A program made the position numbers and the translations under genes. From Amanita rubescens (Eukaryota > Basidiomycota > Agaricomycetes > Agaricales > Amanitaceae), in assembly GCA_015039365.1 (NCBI GenBank), contig WION01000065.1:62001-126000 (forward strand): a DNA stretch of 64,000 bases. Reading direction: 5' to 3'. This document shows, one piece after another, positions 1 to 10,900 of this stretch. Numbering within the stretch: the first letter of the stretch is position 1; each line of letters begins with the position of its first letter. The notes beneath the pieces are model-generated. The model saw nothing but the letters and a program-made list of their open reading frames with translations. It was not told the DNA's origin and searched no databases.

Positions 1-281
1 GTAATGAAGCTCAGTACAAAAAAAAGTTTCAATGCTATTCTTGCCATGCTATTGTAGTTACTCATCAATTTCTCAAGCCAACTTGTTAATTTGGGCCACC
101 AGGTGGCAGATCCAAGGCCTTTTTTTTGAATTGTGTCATGGAAGTAAAAGCTGTTATAAAACTAAACTATGACATGACTTATATAGCGTCTACCTTGTGT
201 ACTACAGATGGGATGGTGTAGGAAAATGCAGGATGGGTGCAGGATGTCATAGATCAGTAGAGTGCCCACTGGCATGCCAAG
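1..281. other. Unassigned AT-rich DNA
   Basis: I see no gene, repeat border or RNA here. Short open frames on both strands have no recognisable motif and look like chance. Confidence 0.5.
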
Positions 282-926
282 TTGTGATTGAAACTGAACC
301 GGTTCTAAAATCATCCAGGATGGCCCAGAACTGGAACTGGAACTGCTTAGAACCGGCAAACTTCTGGTTCAAACTGGCTAAAAACCAGTTTGAACTGCTA
401 TAACATGATGTGAGAGAGAAGATGTATTATGTACTATACTAACCCTTGACAAAGTGAATTAGCATGTATTACGAATTTAAATAGGCAAAACAATCATTTG
501 TGTTCAATGTTCAATAGCACTAAGTGTAAGTTAGTAACAATGTTACAGTATGTATGTATGTATGTATACATATTTCAGGACATTTCACTTATCTGGGACC
601 CTGAAACAGGCCCTCAGTGGTAAAACCAATGTCAGACATGGGTGGAATACAATCAAAACAGTGAGAGTACATGTTCCCCTGGCAATGAAAATCATTTTGA
701 CTATATCTCAGCCATTTCTTGGCCATTTTTTTTGATCCAGGACTCAATTTCAGGCTAAGGTGTATGGCCTATACATTGGGATAATAGTTGTAAGGGTTAT
801 AACTGGTTCTGAACCTCAAAATTTGAGAACTGCGAACTGCTCATTTCCCCAACCATGGGAAGAACTTTTTTTTGGTTCAAAGTTCAGTTCAGTTCCAGTT
901 CTAAGAGACAGGACTTTGAATCACTA
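282..926. mobile_element. hAT-like MITE (non-autonomous)
   Basis: The right end, read inward on the minus strand, is TAGTGATTCAAAGTCC. This is nearly the terminal sequence of the hAT transposon starting at 7997 (TAGTGATTGAAAGTCC). The left end reads TTGTGATTGAAACTGAACC, a weaker match. Inside both ends are inverted subterminal blocks rich in AACTGG and GGTTC motifs (about 297-400 and 798-912), as in the larger hAT copies nearby. There is no transposase. I could not find a matching 8 bp target duplication, so the left border may be off by a few bases. Confidence 0.55.
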
Positions 927-1139
927 CCTATGGGAATCACGGCACTCATGCCATGCTACTTGAATCATTAGTAAATCATATAGCTTGAGCGAGGTCTTTA
1001 CGGTCCCCCCCCTTTCCGATCGGAGTCCGATCGGAATCCTAGGATTCCTATAGGAGTCTGATTGGAATTTATTACATTAAGATTACAAATTTTTGAAAAC
1101 TGGATTTTCGGTTGGACTGGTATCAGACTTAATCGGAGG

Positions 1140-1275
1140 CTGTCCGACAGACAGACAGTCAGACAATTATTGTGTCAGATAATCAGAAAATCAGACAACC
1201 TATAGTCTAAATAGTGTGCATCAGACAATCAGCAGTCAGACAATCAGTGTGTCAGATGTGATCAGATGTGATCAG
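1140..1275. repeat. Degenerate CAGACAATCAG tandem repeats
   Basis: The block repeats variants of CAGACA, CAGACAATCAG and GATCAGATGTGATCAGA many times. It lies near the left end of the 990-2464 transposon, where subterminal transposase-binding repeats are expected. That role is inferred. Confidence 0.6.
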
Positions 1276-2287
1276 ACTTTTGCCATGTTAACTGATGTAG
1301 CTGGTAATGATCCATAGTAGGGCACGAGTCAGTGCAGGTGGATGCAAGTGGTTTCTTGTGATTGGAACTTGACTCAGTTTTAGACAATTACCATGTCAGC
1401 CACCATTAATCACCACTCTGTTACTAATAGTTTTGACTCCCACTCATTATGCACTGGCATGCCTGATTAGTTGGACAGACCCACTTAATATCTCTACTTA
1501 CTCATCTTATCTATCATTCAATGGTTGACTCATTCAGACTTCCAAAATCCCTCTTTACCCCTAAACAACATGATTGTCTGTAACACTTTTTTCAATCTCT
1601 GTCCAAAACTTTTAGTCTACTAGCATCCTATTGTATTAGCACTCATCAATATCATCATTCTCTTGTTTGAGTTAACCATTACTGAGTTAAGTTAACTTTG
1701 CCAGATTGGATGCTTCTAGTGTGGAAGAAGTCAGTAGGCAATGATAATGACAAGTGAGCATAACATACTGCCAGTGACTGTCACCAATATGCTTCTAACA
1801 ACCACACCCCAGGGCCATGGCACTGCTACCATCACCAAATAACCAAGAACTCATCTCCACCCCCTTCAATCCACCCCTTGACTTCAAGTATGATACATAT
1901 GTACATAATCACAAATCCCTCATATTTACCTATGACAATCATACCTGCGTTCATAGTAACCACCAGCAACCCAACTGATAATCACCAGACTGGCACACCC
2001 CTGAAATTATGTTGGGTTTTGGCTTTGCAGACTCAAATATGGTGGTGGTCATACACTGGCATACTATGATGAGATCAAAAGACAAGCAGTATTTTTGCCT
2101 TTGCCTACTGTTTGCCTTTGTTTGGTTTTACCATTACATATTATATGAAATGATTCACATGATTTTTCTGCATTTTTTAAGAATTTTTTGAGAATTTTTA
2201 ACAGATATAAAACATGCTAACATGAGCAAACATAAACAAACAATGCCAAATAGTTTAAACACATTTTAAGCATTTGTAAAAAAACTT

Positions 2288-2443
2288 ATCGGACAGTGAT
2301 CGGAGTCCTATAGGAGTCCTAGGAGTCTAATCGGACTAAACAAACAATGCCAAACACATTTCTACTCTTTTTGAGATTTTTATCGGACAGTGATCGGAAT
2401 CCTATAGGAGTCCTAGGAGTCCTATAGGAGTCTAATCGGACTG
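2288..2443. repeat. Duplicated subterminal block of the 990-2464 element
   Basis: Two direct copies of about 60 bp (about 2288-2350 and 2380-2443) each begin TATCGGACAGTGATCGGA and continue with CCTATAGGAG and CCTAGGAG palindromic words, ending TCTAATCGGACT. The inverse of the same words is found at the left end of the element. Confidence 0.7.
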
Positions 2444-2472
2444 GGGGGGGAGTGTAAAGTACTGAGCTTGAG

Positions 2473-2830
2473 CTGAGCTGTTGTTTGTCCTTGCTTGTCA
2501 AGACATGGCTCAGCAATTGCTGCAACTTAAGTGTTTAACATTGACCTCAGGAAAACCACAAATAACCAAGACCTCATTTACAACTTCAGCCTTGGAACTT
2601 AGTAAAACTGCTTTCACTACTAGTACTGTAACTGTATTAAATACAGACATAGGCATGAAATGAAAATGAATGCGTACTACCCACATCACCGAGTGATAGA
2701 TGAAAAGAGGACAGTGGCAATTTCACAAGGCAAGGAATAATGATGCATGGGAAAGCTTATATAATCTTCCCACAGTCTTAAGAGGAATGTTACATGGCCT
2801 TAGCATAAGAGCCTCAAAATAGTGCAGGAG
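2473..2830. other. Unassigned spacer before the Gypsy LTR
   Basis: There is no convincing coding frame, RNA or repeat. The stretch separates the 1.5 kb hAT-like element from the TG that opens the Gypsy LTR. Confidence 0.4.
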
Positions 2831-3615
2831 TGTAAGGACGCTGATCCTAAGTGGACGGAGTCCGGGAACCTAGTCGCAGACGGGGACGGACGGAGTAAGT
2901 TGGAGTCCGGGACGAGGTGGGGAAAGGCTCGGCTTCAGCGTATAAGCTGCGCCACGCACGTACGCCTTGCCTAAACTTGGGAAGAGCGGAGTATACGGAG
3001 TCCGAGGCTAGGCCTGGGTGGAACGGAGTTCGGACAACCACGGGGGGTCAACAAAGGCGTAGCCCACGACCTGGTAGCACGTAGTGTCGGAACCAAGTAC
3101 GGGCTCGACGTTCACGACGATGACAATAGGAGGGTTGGTTGGGAGGACGCGTATGAGGGGATTCTGGGAAGGAATATTGGAGGCAATCCAAGTTGATATT
3201 CGGACTACGGTATCAGTACAGGTGAGGCCTTATATACGTAGTCCGACAAGGGGATCAATGGCCGTGTTCTGATGTAAACTGGTTAAGCGAGGAAACTATG
3301 GAGATATAGAACAGGGAGTGGAGTTGAGCATATGGTATGAAGGGATGTTGATACCAGTGATGCCCGAGGTGAAACAAGGTATGTAACGAGTAATGTGTCA
3401 TATAGAGAATACGTAGAAAGGGAGACTTAGCGAATGTCAGAAGTATACGGAGTCCGATGCATGTCCGGGTGACGGAGTTGTGACGGGGTTCACGGGGTTT
3501 GGATATGGAAGGATATGAGGCGCGGCACGAGTGGGGAATGGTCGAGGGGAATAGTCAGGTGTTCACCGGAGTCTGAGGTACGGGGTTTGGGTGGAGTCCG
3601 GAATGGGATATGACA
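2831..3615 (-). repeat. Gypsy 3' LTR (785 bp)
   Basis: On the minus strand the LTR opens with TGTCATATCCC directly after a polypurine tract and closes with CCTTACA, so both ends carry the TG...CA signature. It contains three exact CGGAGTCCG palindromes (2856, 2996, 3448) and several one-mismatch copies. The partner LTR is absent, so the ends rest on the TG/CA rule and the adjoining polypurine tract only. Confidence 0.6.
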
Positions 3616-3751
3616 GTATTCCCCCTTTAAGGCCGAGCCCTTGAGGCCGTTGTTGATGAGAAGTGGGTACGTCCAGCGGGAGTAGTGATTAATGGTGTCG
3701 CGCAAGGCGCACTGGGATAGACGGTATCCGCTAGTAATCGTCCGGAGTCCA
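2856..3751. promoter_or_regulatory. Cluster of CGG-N3-CCG palindromes
   Basis: Exact CGGAGTCCG lies at 2856-2864, 2996-3004 and 3448-3456. One-mismatch copies lie at 2901, 3024, 3567, 3592 and 3743. More exact copies occur deeper in the element at 5025, 5397 and 5901. CGG triplets in inverted orientation are the classic half-sites of fungal Zn2Cys6 proteins, and the element itself encodes such a cysteine cluster. That the sites are bound by it is inference. Confidence 0.5.
3616..3632 (-). other. Gypsy polypurine tract
   Basis: On the minus strand this reads CCTTAAAGGGGGAATAC and abuts the TG of the LTR. This is the expected plus-strand priming site of an LTR retrotransposon. Confidence 0.6.
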
Positions 3752-3789
3752 GGGCCTATCCAAATAAATCCAAATGCGGTCACGTTACC

Positions 3790-3796
3790 TATATAA
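3790..3796 (+). promoter_or_regulatory. TATA-like box of the antisense accessory gene
   Basis: TATATAA lies 62 bp before the ATG at 3858, inside the Gypsy element and just inward of its 3' LTR. It suggests the accessory gene has its own promoter, opposed to that of the element. Confidence 0.45.
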
Positions 3797-3857
3797 TCAC
3801 CATCACGACCAAATCTTATCTTCTTTTATCAACCACCATCGTCGACAGCGAACTACC

Positions 3858-5299
3858 ATGTCGTCCAAAAAAGCCGAACTTCAAGCCAAGCTCGCCGCGA
3901 TCCAGAAGGAGAAGGAGGAGCGAGAGAGGCAGGAGAAAGAGTGGGTGAGGCTAGAGGGAGAACGACTGGTGGAGTTGACGCGGGAAATGGCAGAGGAGGA
4001 AGCTCGTGAAGCAGAGGAGGCGGCACGGGAGGCCGAACGGAAGAAGAAAGAGGAGGCCGAGAAGAAGTTGGCTGCAGAGCGGCGAAAATGTGAGGAGGAA
4101 AGGAAAAGGGCATCGGAGGCCGAAAAGGCAGAAAAAGCGAAAACTAAGGCAAGAGAGAGTGGCAAGCCACGCCCAAAGGACAAGGGGAAGGAGAAGGCGA
4201 GGGAAGGGTCGCCGATGGACCTGGCAACAAACCTTGAACAGTTTGGGGACGGGCCGTCGGACAGCGAAGACGCGATGTTGTTGGCGATGGAGGCGAGTCG
4301 CAACCAGGCGGAGACCGATCGGGTCCGTAAGAAGGCGGGGGAGTCGAGCAAAGGCAAGAGGAAAAAGCGCGAGCCGTCCGTCGACGAGGAGTCAGTCAAC
4401 AAAGGAGCGGTTTAGCTGTGACAGGTAAGTTCTCCTCTTCTCGGCTCTGGGGTTTTCATACGGAGTCTGACAGTTGCATCGCGAAAGGACAAGTATGCGA
4501 GGAGCCCGTTGGGAGGGCTTCCACTTGTCCCGCCTGCCAGCGCTCAAAGACAGCTTGTAAAGTCAACGGGGTCCGGCGGGGTGACTTGGGGAAGGTTAAG
4601 AGGCGAAAAGTAGACGCGGAGACCGGCGGGGATATGGGCGCAATCCTCAGCATTTTCGAGAAGATGCTGGAGGAGAACCGGGAGTTCCACAAGGCGGTAC
4701 TGGCGGAGTTTGCGGCCAACTGGAAGCACAACGCGAGGGTGCGGAGGCTGCTGACCGAAGCGGCGGATCCGACGTACGCTTATACGCCACCTTCAGAAGA
4801 GCACGTCGCGGAAGAGTGGAGACCGATAACGGTGGAAGAGATCGAGTTTACCAACAGGGCGATGTACGAGATTGAGAAGGCGGGGAAAGTGCCCGCAGCA
4901 TGGGAGTACACAGGCCCGGGTCCGATCCCAGACTCACAGGACGTGTGGGACTGGTTCCATCGTAAGGGCGTGATCAATCGGCAGGGGAGGTACCTTGGGG
5001 GTCACCGAGACCTCTTGTCGAAAGCGGAGTCCGAAGACGGCGAAGAAGTGGAGGTTATCGAGGTGGATGGTCCCGAGGATGAAATGAGCAGGGCTGCGAA
5101 CAAAGTTAGCGAGTCCGGGGGTCCGTCGGGGCCGTCCATTGATCCAGTGACCGAGTCCACGTCGGGGAAGAAGTCGGAAGACGAAGAGGGAGAGAAAGAT
5201 GAAGCGGGAGGAACGGAGGACGAAGGCGTTGAAGGAGAGGAGAGGGACCCAGAGGTCCTGGACGTCGAGAAGGGAGTAGGGGAAATGGTAGTGGATTGA
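3858..5299 (+). CDS. Antisense accessory protein of the Gypsy element: coiled coil plus Zn2Cys6-type cluster (frameshifted)
   Basis: The first part (3858-4415) is a long charged coiled coil with many EEAREAEE and RKKKEEAEKK runs and an acidic/basic tail. The second part opens with cysteines spaced C-x6-C-x9-C-x2-C-x6-C. A perfect GTAAGT donor at 4425 and an acceptor ending at 4473 would remove 49 nt and add a further upstream Cys, giving C-x2-C-x6-C-x9-C-x2-C-x6-C, the canonical Zn2Cys6 spacing. However, the coiled-coil frame meets TAG at 4413-4415, and one extra T in the TTT at about 4411 explains the break. The rest holds an aromatic, tryptophan-containing region (about 4800-5000) and an acidic tail ending in VVD. 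The gene lies between pol and the 3' LTR, converging on pol with a 121 bp gap. A DNA-binding role is inferred from the cysteine pattern. Confidence 0.6.
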
Positions 5300-5420
5300 A
5301 GACGGAGACCGGCGGGGTCCGCTTCTCTAAAAAAAATGTATATACTAAGTATGCGAATGTAGTGTTTGTTCTGAATTTTCTTTTATTGTTTGGAAACGGA
5401 GTCCGAGAAAGTGTGAAAAA

Positions 5421-7996
5421 TCATAGGGGATTAAGGGGTCCGGGCTTGGAAGGGTACCGGGCGTGAAAGTCCGTAACGACTTCTTGCGCGTGTTCAAGCT
5501 CAGTAGCGAGTACCCAAGAAGTTTCTTCATCAGTGCCTTCATAGCCAGACCAACGGACCAGATATAGGAGTTTACAAGTCCGGCGGCGATTGTCGATCTT
5601 AGAGTCTAAGACTTCTGCGATCTCATATTCAAGTTCACCGTCGACTGCTAACGGAGGCGGGGGAGACTGAGTCCGGTTTGGAATGACGTTGGGTTTGAGA
5701 GGCTCTAATTGAGAGACGTGGAATATGGGGTGAATGCTACGGAGGTGTTGGGGAAGACATAGGGTGTAGGCTTGTCTGCTGGGCTTGGCGATGATCTCAA
5801 AAGGTCCGAGGAATTTCTCTGCTAGCTTTCGGGAAGGTCGCGTTGTCTGGATGTGGTCCGACTTGACGAAGACTTGGTCACCAATCTGTATGTTAGGTGG
5901 CGGAGTCCGTCGGGCATCCGCGGGTCCTTGATAGCGTTTCTGAGCGAGAGATATCTGTTCATGGAGTGTCTTGTGAAGTTCGTCCAAGTCCACTACAAAG
6001 TCCCTAGCGTGTTGAGAAGCAAGGTCTCGTTCGGGGTGTATGGAGATGTTGGGGTGGTAGCCCTTATTGGCAAAGAACGGGGAGACACCGGTAGAGGCGT
6101 TCGGGGAGTTGTTGTAGGCAAACTCCGCGAGCGGGAGAAGGTCCGACCAGTTGTCTTGCTGGTAGTTGATGAAGATACGGAGATATTGTTCAAGTGTCTG
6201 GTTGACACGTTCCGTTTGACCATCGCCTTCAGGGTGATAACCGGAGGTGAAGTGTAGCTTCATGTCGAGAGCAGTACCCAAAGACCTAAAGAACCGGGAG
6301 ACGAACTCCGAACCGCGGTCCGAAGTGACGTGCTCCGGAACTCCATGCTTTGAAAAGACGTGAATGACAAACAGTTGGGCAAGTTCCACGGAGTTGATAG
6401 TGTCCGTTGTCGGAATGAAGATCGCTTGTTTCAATAGGCGATCGACCACTACCAAGATTGACGTGAATCCAGAGGAAGCGGGAAGTTGCTCGATGAAGTC
6501 CATGGAGATCGAGTTCCAAGGTTTCTCGGGGATGGGCAGTTGCTGTAAAACGTAAGGCTTATGGCGTTGTGATTTGGAGCGCATGCAAGTTGTACAGGAT
6601 TTGCAATAGTTTTGAACAAAAGTCCGTAAATTCAGCCAGAAGTACTTTAGTCGAACGTGTTCTAGTGTCTTGTTCTGTCCGAAATGTCCGGAAAGGATGT
6701 GATCATGATTGTATTGAAGGATGCGTAAACGAAGGTCGTTAGAATCGGGGACGTAAATGCGGTCATAGCATCTCAGGAGTCCGTCGGGGGCAAGTGTCCA
6801 GTTTGAATCAGAAGGTGTGGGCAGGTGAGCGGCTGATACGGGGTCCGAAGGGAGAGCGTCACGGATGTCCGAATGAAGTCGTTCTAGGTCAATGACCACT
6901 GCAGTTCGGAGAACCGGAGTTGCGAGAGCTGATGCGCGTAGAGATGCACGAAGTTGATCTTGGGTGAAAACGGGTCTGTAGTTGTGTGGGTTGACTGCTG
7001 CGTAGTCACTATTCCCCTCTTTTGGGTAGACGTCCCATCGTCTAGTCAAGGAGTCCGGTTTAGTACCGAGGCGACCAGGGCGAAAGCGAATGACGAGGTT
7101 GAATTGATTGAGGAACTCAGACCAGCGGACTTGTCGTCTAGTAAGTAGTTTAGTCGTCGAGAAGTATTCAAGGTTTTTGTGGTCCGTGAAAACTTCTACG
7201 GGGTCCGCGGAGCCCTCAAGGTATTGTCGCCATTGCTGAAAAGCGCAGAAGATCGCCAATAGCTCTTTGTCATGGGTGTCGTAGTTAAGTTCAGGAGGAG
7301 AAAAGGATCTAGAGTAGAAGGCTACAGGGTGTATTTTGCCGTCGTTCGTGATCAAGGAAAGGATAGCGCCAAGGGCAGTAGTCCGAGGCATCAGTTTCAA
7401 CGAGAAGTTTAGCATCCGGAGTCCAGTGAACCAGGACCGGGGCTGTTGTGAACGCCGTCTTGAGCCGTTCAAACGCTGCGCGGCACTTGCTGTCGAAGTT
7501 CCAAGTAGTATGTTTGCGTGTGAGACGTGTCAAAGGGATAGTGATTTCAGAATAGTTTTCAATAAAGCGACGATAGAAGTTGGCGAAACCGAGGAAGGAT
7601 TGAATGTCTTTGATTTTGCAGGGTTCGGGCCACTCGAGGATAGTTTTGATTTTACCGGGGTCCATGGAAAGTCCAGTTCGGGGAAAGGATATAGCCAAGA
7701 TATTCGACCGTGTCCTTGGAAAACTCACATTTAGGCTCTAGTTTAGCAAAGAGCTTGTTCTTCCGTAGTTGTTCCAGTACTTCACGGACATGTTGTTCGT
7801 GTTCCTCGGGGTTCTCGGAGTAAATGAGAATGTCGTCCAAGTACACAACAACGCATACGTCGAGCATGTCCGAGAGAACGTCGTTGACGAAATGCTGGAA
7901 GGAAGCTGGTGCATTGGTAAGTCCGAAGGGCATGACCATCCATTCGAAGGAACCATAGCGCGTGCGGAAAGTGGTTTTCCATTCATCACCGGCGGC
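5421..7996 (-). pseudogene. pol: Gypsy pol: partial RT, RNase H, integrase, chromodomain
   Basis: Reading right to left, the reverse transcriptase starts mid-domain and contains [13 protein letters not shown] and the catalytic [10 protein letters not shown] 1 nt loss near 7680 shifts the frame just before [14 protein letters not shown] second shift near 7384 breaks the RNase H start at VETDASDY. The last frame runs unbroken from 7472 to 5421. It has RNase H (HDKELLAI, FTDHKNL), the integrase HH-CC zinc finger (GHFGQNKT...CTTCMRSK), the integrase core (MDFIEQL, SDRGSEF, DGQTERVNQTLE) and a chromodomain at the end (YLVRWSGY, then ETSW). The chromodomain is thought to steer integration towards modified histones. 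The frame stops 121 bp from the convergent accessory gene. Confidence 0.88.
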
Positions 7997-10900
7997 TAGT
8001 GATTGAAAGTCCGGTCGTGGGAACCGGGAAAAAACTGGAACCGGACCGAACCGCAACCGGTTGTGACCGAACCATCGGTTCCGGTTTGGCCAATTTCAGA
8101 CGGTTCCAGGTTTCGGTTTTTCCCTCTTTGTACAACCATAAAACCGCCAAGAACCGGTCATGACCGGTTCTAGTAGTACTTACTAGTAGCAGTTGGGTGT
8201 AATGTCAGGACTTAATGTCGTGTGACAATTATAAATGTAATTTTAAACACAGAATTCAACTTTCCCAACTGCAGGTACATGATGTCCAAACGTACTCGAA
8301 TACCCACTGAGAAGATCATCGCTCTCCGAGAACAGAAAGCTAATCACATGCCTCAGACTCGAGGAAGTACTCAGAAGAAATCATCGAGGAAAAAGAAGGC
8401 ACCCAACAACCGTTCAGGCTCGTCTTCTGAAGAGGAGCACCCTCCAAAAAAGCGTCGTCGTCAGCCTGATCCTACTGAAATAGTTGAGGTGGATGAAGAA
8501 GAATCAGAGAGTGAGATAGAGGTGATAGAGGATGAAAACGGGGATGAAGAAAATGAGGATGAGGCAGGAGACAACTTGGTTGATGACGATGACGACGACG
8601 GGTTACAGGAACACCATCATGCTGATGTTCCTGCTCATACTAAAGTCAAGAAAGACTCAACGGAGGACCTTCGTATCGTGTTTAGTGAGACCGTTATGGT
8701 TACCTTCAAGAAGAAAGGAGGGCGGATGGAGACCCTGGTGGGACGCTGGTGCAACATTTGCCGGTTAGTTGGCTCTTGAAGTCATATGATAACTTGAAAC
8801 TCACCGAGTCATCCAGGGCTAGTAACAAAGAAAACGTTCGAACCAAATCCTTCCAAAAAGCATTCTTTAAGGGTAGTAACACGTCGTGCCGTGTCCATAT
8901 TCGTCAGCATTATGATTACTATCGCCAGGAGTGTAAGACGAGGGGAATCAAGGAGTCGGAGCAATGCGTACCTCTCGAAATCCTGCGCGCTCGCAAATCC
9001 AAATCAAAGGCCTTGATTCAGACGAAGCTACATGTGACCGCAGGTGCTGAGTCAGTGCCAAAGCAATTTTCCCGAGAGCAAACATTGCGTACTGTAACGA
9101 AGTTTGTTGCATGTGACGATCAAGTAAGCTGTTCCAGAAATAGTAAAGCGGAAAGCATTGACGAAGTATAGGCCTTTGAAGTAGCAAATAAACCTTCCTT
9201 TCGCAATTGTCTCACATCAATGCGGCCACAAACGATTAAGGCCGACTTACCAAGTGCCCACGATGTCAAAACATGTTTGCAAAACGAGTGCGTCGACTAC
9301 TTGAATAAGCTGAAGGCCAAAATTACGGTGAGCCATTTGGTAACGCCTGACAATCTCGATAACTCACTGTTCAAACCCCACAGAGTCTCCCTGGTAAAGT
9401 CTCAATAACAGTTGACTGTTGGACTGTTGACACCACAAAGGCTGGATTTGTGGGCATAACAGCCCACTGGATCCAAGTTACGAAGAGCGGGGAGTGGAAG
9501 CTGGAAGGATATGTGATTGCGCTACGTGGGCTAGTGGGCGAACATGGTGGGAAGAACCTTGGGCGTTACGTTGCTGGGCTGTGCGACCGTGTGGGCATCA
9601 TAGGAAGCGAGACCTCCAAGGTGAGTAACTGGTATCAGTAATCATTGATCATCGATAAGATTGATACTCACGTTCGGCCGCGTTCCACTGTGTTTGGCTG
9701 CAAAAGCTGTATGGCGTTACACTTGATAACGCATCTGTTAACAATGTCATCTGCAAGACTGTCTCAAAAGTGCACAAACGTCGAAACCTTGAGGCTTGGA
9801 ATCACCATACACAACAGTACATGTGAGTGATCATCTAATCAACCCCCTGACGCAGTGACGATGACACTTGACAGGTGTCTAGCACATGTGATCAATCTCG
9901 CGAACATTGACATAATGGCCCACATCACGAGGATCGCCGTGACAGAGTCAAAGGCCGCTATCTGGGACTATGATCCAGGACTTCCTTCAAACCGCATCTC
10001 GAATGGAGGCCTGGATGTGATTGCGACGATCCGAACTCTGGCAATCAAGGTGAGTCTTGATATCTTATCATTATAGACTGCTACTGATTGTTGTCCACCG
10101 TGGCAGATCCAAGCGTCAGGCACACACACTGAGAAATTCTATGAACTTCAGATCCAATCCGGTATCAAGACTCCGCTCAAGATCCCCCTTCACAGCAACG
10201 TCCGATGGGGGACCGCGTTTCTGATGCTGGATCGAGCTATTGGATTGCGAACTGTAAGTCTTTATATCATTTCACTCATTATCATGATTCATTACCACCT
10301 CGCAGGCCATTACGCTCTTTATCAACTGCGCCGATGAGCTTTTCGGTCCGATCACAACGATACATGAAAATGGACATGCTACGAAGAAAATCCCTTGGAC
10401 AGCATTTTCCCTGGCCACAGACGACTGGCGCCGGGTAGCTGATGCACGGGATATTCTGGCTGTACGTCCAAGATCATTTCTTATCGAGCACTCTATTTAC
10501 TTTGTTGTCAGGACTCGAATAAAATCCAACAATGCTTCTCATCAGAACGTAAAGCCATGCTTTGGCAGGCTCTCCCACTCATTGAGGACCTTCAAGACCG
10601 CTGGGAGAAAAAATGTGACGGTAAAACTGGCTACGAACGCTTCTCTCTATATCGCGCTGCCATCCAAGATGGACTCGACAAGCTGAAGAAATACTACAAC
10701 AAGTTTGACGAGAAGCCCGCTTATATTCTAGCTTTGAGTATGTCCTCTCGTTTATTTCACTAAAAATGATTCAAATTATTTGTACTATTACAGTCCTTCA
10801 CCCGTATTTCAAGCTTGAATACATTAAATTGGCATGGGGCGGAGAATTGGAACAAGCAGCCGAGCAAGGAAAGGGGAATTTGGATGCAAAAAACTGGCAA

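Larger units (their letters stand above)
990..2464. mobile_element. Non-autonomous hAT-like DNA transposon, 1.5 kb
   Basis: The 8 bp direct repeat agcttgag flanks the element exactly at 982-989 and 2465-2472. The termini are inverted repeats. The left reads CGAGGTCTTTACGG followed by a C run. The right, inverted, reads CAGTACTTTACACT followed by a C run. Inside both ends are inverted blocks built from TCGGAGTCC, CCTAGGA and CCTATAGGAGTC words (about 1016-1060 and 2288-2443). Short inverted repeats with an 8 bp duplication fit the hAT superfamily. No open frame of transposase size is present, so it would need a helper in trans. Confidence 0.75.
2831..7996 (-). mobile_element. Ty3/Gypsy chromovirus, truncated
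   Basis: This is a minus-strand LTR retrotransposon. Its order, read on the minus strand, is part of the reverse transcriptase, RNase H, integrase, chromodomain, an antisense accessory gene, a polypurine tract, then the 3' LTR. The reverse transcriptase is cut at 7996, where a hAT element begins. The gag, protease and 5' LTR that should lie further right are not found anywhere in the window, including beyond the Copia at 35,182. The pol frame carries at least two 1 nt shifts, so the copy is dead. The C-terminal chromodomain places it among the chromoviruses, the usual Gypsy branch of fungi. Confidence 0.85.

Noticed and set aside
1021..1029. CGGAGTCCG in the 990-2464 element as a further site of the Gypsy regulator
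   Set aside because: It is embedded in a palindromic GATCGGAGTCCGATCGG word that repeats in that element's own ends, so it is better explained by that structure. It is not counted with the Gypsy sites.
1140..1275. Possible CRISPR-like repeat array
   Set aside because: Repeats are degenerate, unevenly spaced and lie inside a eukaryotic transposon end. No cas gene is present and the genome is fungal.
3853..4402. Long minus-strand open frames opposite the coiled-coil gene
   Set aside because: They are serine/alanine-rich mirrors of the charged plus-strand frame and have no motif. They are reading-frame shadows.
5853..6257. Plus-strand open frame of 134 codons inside Gypsy pol
   Set aside because: It lies opposite the integrase and chromodomain linker, which has clear domain motifs in the other strand.
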